DNA of 64,000 nucleotides from the NCBI RefSeq assembly GCF_963678975.1, contig NC_089273.1, forward strand, positions 5,278,488-5,342,487. The letters run 5' to 3'. This DNA is from Dysidea avara (lineage: Eukaryota; Porifera; Demospongiae; Dictyoceratida; Dysideidae). Shown in pieces: positions 36,101-49,200 of this stretch. Both the position numbers and the translations under genes were made by a program. A model generated the notes under the pieces. That model searched no databases. It saw only the letters and a list, made by a program, of their open reading frames with translations, and had not been told where the DNA came from. Numbering within the stretch: the first letter of the stretch is position 1; each line of letters begins with the position of its first letter.

Positions 36101-39100
36101 CCATCCACCACCATTGCGACCATTATTATGTACTGCACAATTATTATCCCACCTATCATTATCCCTATCCCTCGTTGTGAATTTCCGGCCATTCAAAGAC
36201 CAGGCAGAACGTTTTTGAATAGTGTAAAATGGATCATTTGTAACTCCATCAAATCCTGATATGGTTAATGGATACTGTTCAGAGGCTGGTCCTACTCTAA
36301 AGTTACTGTATGATAGATAACCTTTTGTTCCATTGGTAAATGTGTAGTCAATACGTAGCTCCCACTGTCCTTGATTAGTTAAAGTATGCATTCCACGTAA
36401 TCCAAACCAAAATTCTCCAGTCAGGCTTCCAAATCCATCTTCATAATCTATCCAGTCTCTGTTAAAGTCTACACTTCCACCTTTTCTTCTCTGAACAACT
36501 AACCATCCTCCTCCTCCTGAGGTAGTATCACAGTATACTCTAGTGTTGGAACACTTCACTCCACCAAAGTTACCAATAGTGTGAACCCCTGGACTCTTTA
36601 CATTGAAATGAGTATTATTGTAACCAAGACAACAGCAGCTTTCAATGGGTCCACCACTAGTTTGACACTCTCCATCAACCAGTACTATTCCTATGGCACT
36701 GGCCACTAGTATTGAGATAGTGATATTACTGATCATTGTAAACTTGACAACACTGGTCAACTGTAAGCTGTTGATAGCATATCAGAGCAGTGATTTTATG
36801 CTACTCTATGTTGCCATATATAGTTAAGTGATATTGTCATTGTTGTAATGTAAAATTACCAAATATGGAGCTTGTTGTGCACCACAGTATTAGTCACAAG
36901 ATCTCCTGTCCTAATTAGGTAACATACTGATGTACTGATCTCAGCACAAAATCTACAGTACATTTGGTGGTATAACTTCAACCCATATAACCTTGAAGCT
37001 AATGATGCTGTTCATTTACTGAATGTTACAGGGAAAAAGCAACAAGTGCTATAATTTTTGTGTACTACAGGTGTATATTCAATAAGTGGGCTTGTTTTCT
37101 CTGTACTGATGTGACTGCAAAAACCATTTTGGCACGAACTACAACTGATCTCATAAATACCATACAGTATTTATGTACCCTAGATTCTTCAACTGGCATT
37201 GAGGGGTTTATTAAAGCTTAAATGTAATAGAGTGAAGAATTTTAAGTTACTAAAGTTTGAAATACATAGGTATGTGCTAAAGTCCTTACATATGTATCTG
37301 CTGATGTAGACATGGTTAAATCATTCAGCATGTGTTGTTCATGCTGATCATGCATTTCATCACTGTTGTTTGTCTACCTTATATACACTGGGGAATGGAA
37401 AGGAAGTGATTGAGGTTAAGTACTTGTGAGATTGCAGTAAAAATAATTTTTTTAAATGTGCAAAGGTTTGTATTATCCACTCACCACCACAACCGCCATA
37501 TGGTGGTATTGCCTGTAGCATCACTCTGTAAGCACTCTGTGGTTTCTGTCAAGTGTTTTAGTAGCTCCTGCACTTATTCTGTAGTGGTCATGCTCTTAAA
37601 TGAACAAAAACAGGGATAACTGGTTCCTTGTGCACCATTGCGGGTAAGGTTACATCATCACAGCAGCACTACTAATGAAGAGAAACAGTAAGAAGGCGGA
37701 TTACGTATAGGCGTGTTGTTACTTTTGTATGTAATGGCTTTGTGTGTATATGTACATGTGTACTTGCTCAAACATTTGAAAACCAGACATGGAGATAGTC
37801 GCTTCAACTGTCAACAGATTACTGATGTTTACCATGTTATTATAAGTGTGTAGTTGTTGTTTACACAACGGCAACCACAAGGCCATTATAATGTTAAAGT
37901 GCAAAAATTAGCCTGAGTGAAACCAGTCTAGTACTGACTCTAATTCCTTGTTCTATAGCAAGTAGTTTGATATAGAATTATATTGTACAGTATGTTTTGT
38001 AAGTCATAGCAGTTTAAAAGCAGTAAATTGGAGCTTGGCGGTAAGGGTTAAATGTCATGCTAGACTTACAGTAGCACATATGAGCATAATTATGTGTTAG
38101 AAATGGATATTGAGTCTCTCCAGTTAATGGCCGTTTGGTAGCCTGCAGCCCACTATTAAACACTGAATACAGACAGTGAAATGTACAAAAACTGCCTTTT
38201 AATTATTTTACTGCTGTTTAGTTATGCTGCTATACAGCATGAGGCTCAATACAGTACTTAATCCTTACCCTGTAATACTGCTATATGACAGTGATAGTTA
38301 ATCAGCGAGCATCTTTTTCCAGTTGACGAAGAGCAAGCTCAACGAACAAGCTGTGTAGTCTTTCGTGGCCATTCAACACAGGAGCTTAACGATTAGAAAT
38401 TATAAGTGTCAATGCTAAGCCCCTATACACAGCTGCCACTAACATGTCATCACTGCAGTATTGTCTATCTTATTTGTACTGAGGAATGGAAAGGAAGTGA
38501 TGGAGGTTAAGCAGCAGTAAAAACATTTTTAATGTGCAAAAGTTTCATTAACTAAATAACCCACTCACCACCACAACTGCCATATATGGCTGTATGGATA
38601 ATAATTCCTGTAACATCACTATCTGTGCACTTTGTAATTCTGTCAAGTGTTTTAGTATCCCCTGACCTTATCCTATAGTGGTCACACCCTTAAGTGAATG
38701 GGAACAGGGATAACTAGTCCTTATGCATTATTGTTGGTAAGGTTACATCTTCGCACACGTTTGGTTGCTGATACTAAGCATTGTGAACAATTCTCAAAGT
38801 AATAGTGGCACTACTAATGTAGAGAAACAGTAAGGAGATGTTGCAGTGGTGTGTAGCTACTTTTGAATGCCTCGAATCAGTGGCCTTGCGTATACAGGGT
38901 ACACACGCATGCACACTTGCTCAAACGTCTGAAAACCAGACTTGGGAGATAATTGGTTCAGGTTAGCAATGTTTACCACGTGATTATAAACAATACTAGA
39001 CTGATAAGTTGTTAGATATTTTGTGTTGTTTCACTCAGACTGATATTAGCACTTTAACATTATATAATGGCCTTGTGGTTGCTGTCGTGTAAACAACAAC

Positions 39101-42100
39101 TACACAATTATCAAATTGCTTGTTCTATAGCGAGTAATTTGATATAGGATTATATTGTATGTTTTGTAAATTATAGCAGTTTAGAAACAGTAGATTGGAG
39201 CCTCTATTAAAGTTTGTGCTAGAATTAGCATATGTGAGAGGACATGTGTTGGAAGGGAGTTGTAAAAATAATGGAAAAGATAAATATTATGTTGTTTTGC
39301 AGTTTTCACATATGTAATAATTATGGTTTGTTTACCTTGTAACAACTCTGCATAGAACACAATAATGATGAATAAACCATAGCTAGGTGAGCATTAAATA
39401 GGACATTGACACAGAACCACAAACAGAAGTATACAATGGATGCTTAAAAGTGGCATGCCAGGGTGCTGTGTATATTGAATGGAATATACGTAGTTCCATA
39501 GGAGTGTATTGAACAAAAAGGAGAACCTAATAGATCATGGTAATGGCCGCTTTCATCCACCAAGAACTCTGGTAAAATACATAACAACTCCAAATTATTG
39601 ACCATATTTAAATTAAAACAAACACAACAATACATCTTGGTCCCATAGGTGGCAGAAAGGGGAGGGGAGCCAGACCCCCCCCCCCTTGATCTGCTGAGGG
39701 GGGGCTTAGAGAATAATATCACGCCGAAATTATCCTTCTTGGAGTGGGGTTGAAAACCATGATAAAGATCGAGATACTCTAATAGAGCAGTCACTCTAGT
39801 GAAGCAGTCACAGTATTAGAGCAGTGTTAAGTGAGCTATGTAAGGATTTTATGTACTTTATCAGCTATAAATGTGTAGCTGGTGAGGTTGGCAGCTATTG
39901 TCAGCTGGCTGTGACCTTTTTGTTTGTTTTTTTTTGGTCTCACCTTACCAAACCAGAGACAATGTAGTGCCTCAGTTCATTTTGACCATAAGTCTGGATC
40001 CGCCCCTGGTCAGCCCCCCGTCATATTAACTACTTTCTCTGCCACTGCTTGGTCCCAACAGGTCTGTCTCCATTCAGTTTACCTCTGAAAGAGGACAACC
40101 TCATTTTGTTGCAGGCTTACAGCTACTGTAATCTAAGTCAAATGTTCTCAGTCGCAAAATTTCCATTATAGAAAAAATGTTCCACTATATTAACTACAGC
40201 AGTATTGTAGCCTAGTACTTACATAACTTTTACTACTTCCTTACAGGCAGCTTCTAGTACCATGACACAAGTAGCTGAGCACATCAACGAAGTGAAGAAA
40301 AGTTATGAGACCAGCCTACTAGTACAGGTAAAAGAGTACACAACACATACACATATTTATACAGTTTGTTTAGTAGCAGTCACCACTGACTGTAATGCAC
40401 TAGTACAAATACTGTGGACCTGAAATAATGTTGGCCATGTTGTATGTAGGTGCCAAATACATACAACTTCTATGTACTAAGGATGAAATAAATATCAATT
40501 TTGTGAGACCTTAATGTTCTTTAGATGAAATTTTCCTAAAGTGAAGCCACAGTCTTTGACTACACTTTGATATAAAGAGAATGATAAGAAACCTCAACTG
40601 TTATCAAGACACACGGTAGTGTGTCGTGCGGCCCAAGAAGCCGGCGCGTAACACCCGTGAGTATATTGACAGGAAGAAAGAAAACGCACTTTTCGCACCT
40701 CCGTAGCTCTGTGCTTCCTTGATGAAACAAGACGATTTTTGCTGTGGACATGCCCCCCAACTGCAGCACTCTACATTCCAAATTTGAGCGAAATCGCTTC
40801 GCGCGTTCCCGAGATATGCGACTTCAAAAATTGGCTGAGTTTCTTCGTTTTTTTTTTCTTCTTCTTCTTCTTCTTCTTCTTCTTATTTTTCTTTTTCTTG
40901 TCGCACACTTACAAAAACTGCTATAAAACTCGAACGCGTTATCCGATTGCCTTGAAATTTGGCACACAGAAGGGGGGTATAAAGGCGCATCTCGGTACCA
41001 ACTTTGGCTGGAATACCATAAACAGACAAAGAGTTATGAGCGATTATGCACGAAAAATAACACCAATATGTTGTCACGCCTACAGGGTAAACCGCGTATG
41101 GGAAGAAGCTGAAAATCGGTGGGTGAATAGGTTAACTATTGAACCTCAAACCTTTTGTGGTTTGAAAGAAATCGAGCTAAAAACCAGGAAGATACAGCGA
41201 AAAAATCAACAGTGTGTAACAATTACGCAATCGAGATTAGCTAATTTTTAATATTTTTATTTTATTATTATTATTATTATTATGCTTGCCACGCCTACCA
41301 GGTAAACCGCTTGGGGTAATGCTTTCAAAATCGCTGTACAGATGGAGTTATCATCTTAGAAAGGCTCTTCAATGGTGTAGAAGAATCAGACTTAAATCCA
41401 CGGAGTTATAACACGAAATCCAACTTGGTGTAGCAAGTGCGAGATCGAGATACTCTAATAGAGCAGTCATCCTAATAGAGCAGTCACCCTGAACAGAATT
41501 AAAGAGATCAGTTAGAAATAAGTAACCTGTATAGAGATCAGCTACAAACAAATCACCCTGTAGAGAGTTCAGCTACAAACAATTCACCCTGTTAAAACAT
41601 CAGTTAGAAGAAGATTTCTTGTAGAGAGTTCAGATACAAACAAATCACCCTGTTGAAAGATCAGCTAGAAGATGTCACCTTGTAGATAGTTCAGTTACAA
41701 AGAAACCACCATGTAGAGAATTCAGCTACAAACTAGTGACCCTGTAGATACATCAGCTAGAAGAAGTTACCTTGTAGAGAGTTCAGCTACAAAGAAACCA
41801 TTCTGTAAAGAGCTCAGCTGCAAACAAATCACCTATACAGAATTCAGCTACAAACAAATCACCCTGTAGAGAGATCAGCTAGAAGAAGTTACCTTGTAGA
41901 TAGTTCAGCTACAAACAAATCATCCTGTAGAGAGATCAGCTAGAAGAAGTTACCTTGTAGATAGTTCAGCTACAAACAATTCACCCTGTACAGAGCTCAG
42001 TTAAAAGAGGTTTCCTTGTAAAAAGTTCAGCTACAAACAAATCACCCTGTAGAGAGATAAGTAAGAAGAAGTTACCTTGTAGATCGTTCTGCTACAAACA

Positions 42101-45100
42101 ATTCACCCTGTAAAGAGATCAGCTAGAAGAAGTTACCTTGTAGAGAGTTCAGCTACAAAGAAACCATCATGTAGAGAATTCAGCCGCAAACAAATCATGT
42201 ATAGAGAGTTCAGCTACAAACAAATCTCCCTGTAGAGAGATCAGCTAGAAGAAGTTTCCTTGTAGAGAGTTCTGCTACAAACAAATCACCCTGTAGAAAG
42301 ATCAGCTAGAAGAAATCACCTCGTAGAGAGTTCAGCTTCAAAGAAACAATCATGTGAGAGTTCAGGTACAAACAAATTGTCCTGTAGAGAGATCAGCTAG
42401 AAGAAGTTACCTTGTAGAGAGTTCAGCTACAAAGAAACCATCATGTAGATAGTTCAGGTACAAACAAATCACCCTGTAGAAAGATCAGCTATAGAAGAAA
42501 TCACCTTGTAGAGAGTTCAGCTACAAAGAATCTATCGTGTAGAGAGTTTAACTACAAACAAATCACCCTGTAGAAAGATCAGCTATAGAAGAAATCACCT
42601 TGTAGAGAGTTCAGCTACAAAGAAACCATCATGTAGAGAGTTCAGCTACAAACAAATCGGCCTGTAGAGAGATCAGCTAGAAGAAATTACCTTGTAGAGA
42701 GTTCAGCTACAAAGAAACAATCATGTAGAGAGTTCAGCTGCAAACAAATCACCTGTAGAGAGTTCAGCTAGAAACAAGTCACCCTGTAGAGAGATCAGCT
42801 AGAAACAAGTCACCTTGTAGAGAGTTCAGCTAGAAGAAGTAACATTGTAGAGCTACAAAGAAGCTACCATGTAGAGTTCAGCTGCAAACAAATCACCCTG
42901 TAGAGAACTCAGCTACAAACAAATCGCCCTGTAGAAAGATTAGCTAGAAGAAGTTACTTTATAGGGAGTTCAGCTATGAACAGATCACCCTGTAGAGAGT
43001 TCAGCTACAAACAAATCACCCTGTAGAGAGTTAAGTTACAAAGAAACCACCATGTAGAGAGTTCAGCTGCAAAAAAAATCAATCACTCTGTAGAGAGTTC
43101 AGCTAGAAGAAGTCACCTTGTAGAGAGTTAAGCTGCAAATAAATCACCCTGTAGAGAATTCAGCTACAAACAAATCACCCTGTAGAAAGATCAGCTAGAA
43201 GAAGTTACCTTGTAGAGAGTTCAGCTACAAAGAAACCACCATGTAGAGAGTTCAGCTGCAAACAAATCACCTGTAGAGAATTCAGCTAGAAACAAGTCAC
43301 CCTGTAGAGAGTTCAGCTAGAAACAAGTCACCCTGTAGAGAGTTCAGCTAGAAGAAGTCACATTGTAGAGAGTTCAGCTACAAAGAAACTACCACGTAGA
43401 GAATCCAGCTGCAAACAAATCATCCTGTAGAGAGTTCAGCTAGAAGAAGTCACCTTTTAGAGAGTTCAGCTACAAAGCAACCACCATGTAAAGAGTTCAG
43501 CTGCAAAAAACTCAATCACCTTGTAGAAAGATCAGCTAGAAGAAGTTACCTTGTAGAGAGTTCAGCTACAAAGAAACCACCATGTAGAGAGTTCAGCTGC
43601 AAACAAATCACCTGTAGAGAGTTCAGCTAGAAACAAGTCACCCTGTAGAGAGTTCAGCTAGAAGAAGTCACATTGTAGAGAGTTCAGCTACAATGAAACT
43701 CCCATGTAGAGAGTTCAGCTGCAAACAAATCACCCTGTAGAGAACTCAGCTACAAACAAATATGCAGTGAAAAAGATCAGCTAGAAGAAGTTACCTTGTA
43801 GAGAGTTCAGCTACAACGAAACCACCATGTAGAGAGTTCAGCTACAAACAAATCACCTGTAGAGAGTTCAGCTAGAAACAAGTCACCCTGTAGAGAGATC
43901 AGCTAGAAACAAGTCACCTTGTAGAGAGTTCAGCTAGAAGAAGTCACATTGTAGAGAGTTCAGCTACAAAGAAACCACCATTTAGAGAGTTCAGCTGCAA
44001 ACAAATCACCCAGTAGAAAGTTCAGCTATGAACAGATCACCCTGTTGAGAGTTCAGTTAGAAACAAGGAATCCTGTAGAGAAATCACCTAGAAGTATCGC
44101 CTTGTAGAGTTCAGCTACAAACAAATCACCTGTAGAGAGTTCAGCTACAAACAAATCACCCTGTAGAGAGATCAGCTAGAAGAAGTTACCTTGTAGGGAT
44201 TTCAGCTACAAACAAATCACCCTGTAGAGAGTTCAGCTACAAAGAAACTATTCTGTAAAGAGCTCAGCTGCAAACAAATCACTTGTACAGGATTCAGCTA
44301 CAAACAAATTGCCCTGTAGAGAGATCAGCTAGAAGAAATTACCTTGTAGATAGTTCAGCTACAAACAAATCACCCTGTAGAAAGATCAGTTAGAAGAAGT
44401 TACCTTGGAGAAAGTTCAGCTACAAAGAAACCATTTTGTAAAGAGCTCAGCTGCAAACAAATCACCTGTACAGAATTCAACTACAAACAAATCACCCTGT
44501 AGAGATCAGCTAGAAGAAGTTACCTTGTAGATAGTTCAGCTACAAACAAATCTCCCTGTAGAGAGATCAGCTAGAAGAAATTACCTTGTAGAGAGTTCAG
44601 CTACAAAGAAACCACCATGTAGAGAGTTCAGCTGCAAAGAAATCACCCTGTAGAAAATTCTGCCAGAAACAAATTGCCCTGTAGAAAGATCAGTTAGAAG
44701 AAGTTACCTTTTAGAGAGTTCAGCTAGAAAGAAACCATTCTGTAAAGAGCTCAGCTGCAAACAAATCACCTATACAAAATTCAGCTACAAACACATCACC
44801 TGTAGAGAGATCAGCTAGAAGAAGTTACCTTGTAGATCGTTCAGCTACAAACAATTCACCCTGTAGAGAGAGCAATTAGAAGAAGTCACCTTGTAGACTG
44901 TTCAGTTACAAAGAAACCACCATGGAGATTTCTGTAATCAATATATGTGACCGGATTTGCGAAAAGGGGTCTTCCACACACATCCAATTCCGTAAATGTT
45001 GGAGACCATAACTCAGTGTTCAAGTAACATAATTATTAACCTGAACATTTCACCATGTATTCAGCTATAGTGGTGCTCACCACTGCCCAAATATCAAGGC

Positions 45101-46117
45101 AATAGCTCTTTCCAATCTGAAGTTATCAATTGTCAAAGTTGGCAAATTGGACCCCTTTTCGCAAATCCGGTCACATATGTATTATACAGTATATATAATT
45201 TGTACATTTACTGATAAAATATTTAAAGTACATCTACTTCATCTTTTCTTCTTCCTGTAGTAAAGAAAAAAACATAGGTTAAAAAAGTCCCAAAGCTGGC
45301 CATAGGCCGGCTTTGGGGTATACAAATACAAAAAGAAATGAAATCTAATCCAAAACAGCCAAGCTGTAAAAAAAGTGTGCGGCCCTCAGAAAGGCTATGG
45401 TGAAAAAAGATGTGAAATCCAAGGTGGCGGCCAAGAAATGGCTGTGATGGTAGGTTAGTGGTAAAAATTTTAATAACGACAATTCAGGTGAATTTTTGTG
45501 AAGCGGCACAAAAATTCACCTGAATTGTCATTATTAAAATTTTTACCACTAACCTACCATCACAGCCATTTCTTGGCCGCCACCTTGGATTTCACATCTT
45601 TTTTCACCATAGCCTTTCTGAGGGCCGCACACTTTTTTTACAGCTTGGCTGTTTTGGATTAGATTACATTGTGGTTGCTGACATGTAAAATGTGTGGGTA
45701 AAGTGCCTTTCACAAAGTTGTTGCGTATGTACATTATTGTTGGTGTTTAGTTGTTTGTTGTTTACTTCACAGGAAATACAATCACAATTAATAGGATGGG
45801 AGGTATGTAATTCATTTTGGTGTAGCCTGTTTATTTGTTTAGTTGTGTACGAACATTATGAGTGGACTTTTACTTTAATAACTTTTTGCACTTTTTCTTG
45901 TTCATCATATTATAAGTATATATTATCCACTTATTACAGGGTAATGATCTACTGACTTATGGAGATCTTGTGGAACAGGTACGGCTTGTTAGTAAATGTG
46001 TAGCATATACCTATACCCTGTATATACTGTATTGGTGGTTCTCTCTCTCCTTGTTGGGAAGGAGTTTATTGTTGTCTTTTTGGTAAAAATTCCAGCAGAA
46101 AGTACGTATGTATTCCA

Positions 46118-46213
<96 letters not shown>

Positions 46214-49200
46214 ATATACAAGTTTGAAAAGTATCACCAGGTAAACTCTTACATACGCATGCAGTGTATGTACTAGGTAGATTTGATAGACAATATGCCA
46301 AGACTGTCGTATTATACAGTACCAGAAGACACTTCCAGTGAGTACTTCAGAAAATGTTGGCTGCTTGTACTGTGTCATACAGTTAAACCTGGCTAACTGG
46401 TCACCTCTTTGGGCTGAGATTTTAGCCGGATGGCTTCTTTAAATCAATGCATTACTGTATAAATTCTTCACTTAAAGAGTTATGTAAAATTGGCTTTTAC
46501 AGAAAGATGACCTTTCAACTGAGAGTTTCAACGAAGTATTGTTGTCAATTAAGATTCTTACTCACTGTTATCCCAACATTTTAGCTTTCTTACAGGTCCC
46601 CAGTGTACAAAGATTTGTGTTGTTTTTTTTTGTGTTAGGGAACATTCAAGTTTCTTGGTAGCAAGACCTCAACTGCTGCAATCCACTTGGCCACAGAGAG
46701 ACACTTGTTGTTGTTTGAAGGAATATTGATGATCACAAAGAAGAAAGAAGATCAATATGTGTACCAGAACCACATTATTGTGAGTGTGTATATAATGTTG
46801 TGTTGACTGTACGTAATATTGTGTGTATGTATCAGGTTACAAGTTGGGTTAAAGTGATTGTGAATTTTTAGTATTTGGGTGTGGACAGCAGTATTTTTAG
46901 AATACAATTTAGACAGTAGGTGCAATGTAGAGCAGGAGAATTGCATTAACCTTTGAATCCAAATGGAGCGTATCTCTCTCATATGTGTATAAAAATTAAG
47001 GGCATCACTCAAGGCTTTGTTAAGAGAGTTTTCGTAAAGAAATAAAATAGACAAACTATACATATATAACAGTTCAGGAAGTAGTTCTAACCCAGCTTGA
47101 AATATTGTGCATGTTGCATGTATGTACCATGTGACTTCCATGCATGTACCATGTGACTTCCATGCATGTTTACTGTAACATGAGTGTTATGTGTAAGTGA
47201 AGTGCATGTGCTTATCATGTAACATGTATGTTACAGTGAGGGGGACACACATGTACCATGTATGCAATGACGATCGTACATGATATATAGTGCATATGTA
47301 CATGTTGTAGTATACATGTGTGCTGCATGTAGAATCCCATAATGAAAACCAAGGTTTGGTTGTTAGATTATAAATACAGAATAAAACAGTGAGAAGTAGT
47401 TTGGCAAGTCAAAACTGTTGTTTCTACATGCTGTAGGTGTTCCCAAGTACATTACATAGTCAACAATACGTACGTACGTAGCAAGGTGGTAACCATTAGA
47501 TAACCATAGTAACAATACATGCATGTAACTTGTCTGCATGCCCACCATGCTTATAGTCATACGATAGTTATAGTTACTCACCAATCAACACAAATCAAGT
47601 CATTTAAATGATTTCACGGGCTCATTTTTCACAGTATATAGCGCAGTTCAACACTCTCCCTCCCCAGACTTATGGAAAAGGGGGTCATAATGAACTGAGG
47701 CACTCTGATTTGGTAAGGTGAGACCAAAAAAAAGGTCACAGCCAACGCAATAGCTGCCCACCTCACCAATTATGCATTTATCGCTGATAAAGTACATAAA
47801 AATCTTTAAATATGTAGCTCACTACACACTGCTCTAATACTGTGACTGCTCTATTAGAGTATCTCGATCTTGGTATACTAAAAATTTTTCCCTTGACCCC
47901 CCGTATCTGCATCTGCTCCCCCATTATATACTCTTGTTAATACCAATAACATGTTCAGAAGATTCTAACTGTAGGTTGCATGTAACGTGCATAATACATG
48001 TACAATATTTTGAGCTGAGAAGGTCTTTGAGAATTTGTGGTTGAAGGTACCTTTCCTTAGCAACTGTAATTATGAAATTACAATAAAATATAATACATAG
48101 CACCAAATTGTTTATTTAAACTTCTAATAGGTGGACGATCTTCAAACAGATGGAAGGATTGCAAGATTTCCTCTCTGTTTTGAGCTGTATGATGTGTCCA
48201 GAGATAAAGCCTTTGTATTCATTGTAAGTGACCCATAACATTTACATATTACTAGTGGCACAATACGTCATCATGATAAGTGATAATAAGTTTTTTTGAT
48301 GTTTAAACACTGTTTGAGTTGGAGTAGAGTGAGAGTCAATTATCTAACATTAAATTGACCGTTCTGTTAAAGTATTTTGTCAACTCTATTAGAGTAATTG
48401 AACAAATCTCTGTTTATTGCAGTGTATGTAATAGCTGTAAAATGAGCATGAGGAATTTTCCTGATGTATATGCCCAAAGTCCGAAGGCTGCCGGCATAAT
48501 GTGTATATCAGGCAAATCCCAAGTGTCCATGTTACAACTAATTTAATCCAAAACAGCCAAGCTGTAAAAAAATACTGTGGCCCTCAAAAAGGCTATGGTG
48601 AAAAAAGATATGAAATCAAAGGTAGCGGCCAAGAAATGGCTGTAATGGTAGGTTAATCGTAAAAATGTTTAATGACAACAATTCAGGTGAATTTTGATGC
48701 CGCTTGGTCTTGGTACAAAATTCACCTGAATTGTCGTTATTAAAATTTTTACCATTAACCTACCATCACAGCCATTTCTTGGCCGCTACCTTTGATTTCA
48801 CATCTTTTTTCACCATAGCCTTTCTCAGGGCCGCACTCTTTTTTTTTTACAGCTTGGCTGTTTTGGATTAGATTACCATTTACTGGACTGGAAAACTACA
48901 CTGAACTACTGGACTGACATATTTTTGGTTTTTTAGATCAGAACTCTACATGGTGCATGGTTTCTTTGCAACTGAATATTCTACAAGGTGAGTCCTTCTA
49001 GCTGATCTCTCTACAGGATGATTTGTTTGTAGCTGAACTCTCTGCAAGGTAACTTCTTCTAGCTGATGTCTCTACAGGGTCGCTAGTTAGTAGCTGAACT
49101 CTCTACAAGGTGACTTCTTCTAGCTGATCTTTCTACAGGGTAATTTGTTTGTAGCTGAACTCTCTACATGATGGTTTCTTTGTAGCTGAACTCTGTACAG

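Noticed and set aside
41484..44935. CRISPR-like array of 30-bp repeats
   Set aside because: No unique spacers; monomers abut directly, vary in sequence, and lie in an animal intron. It is a satellite.
45989..46378. 129-residue minus-strand frame
   Set aside because: Largely a CA-repeat translation inside an intron.
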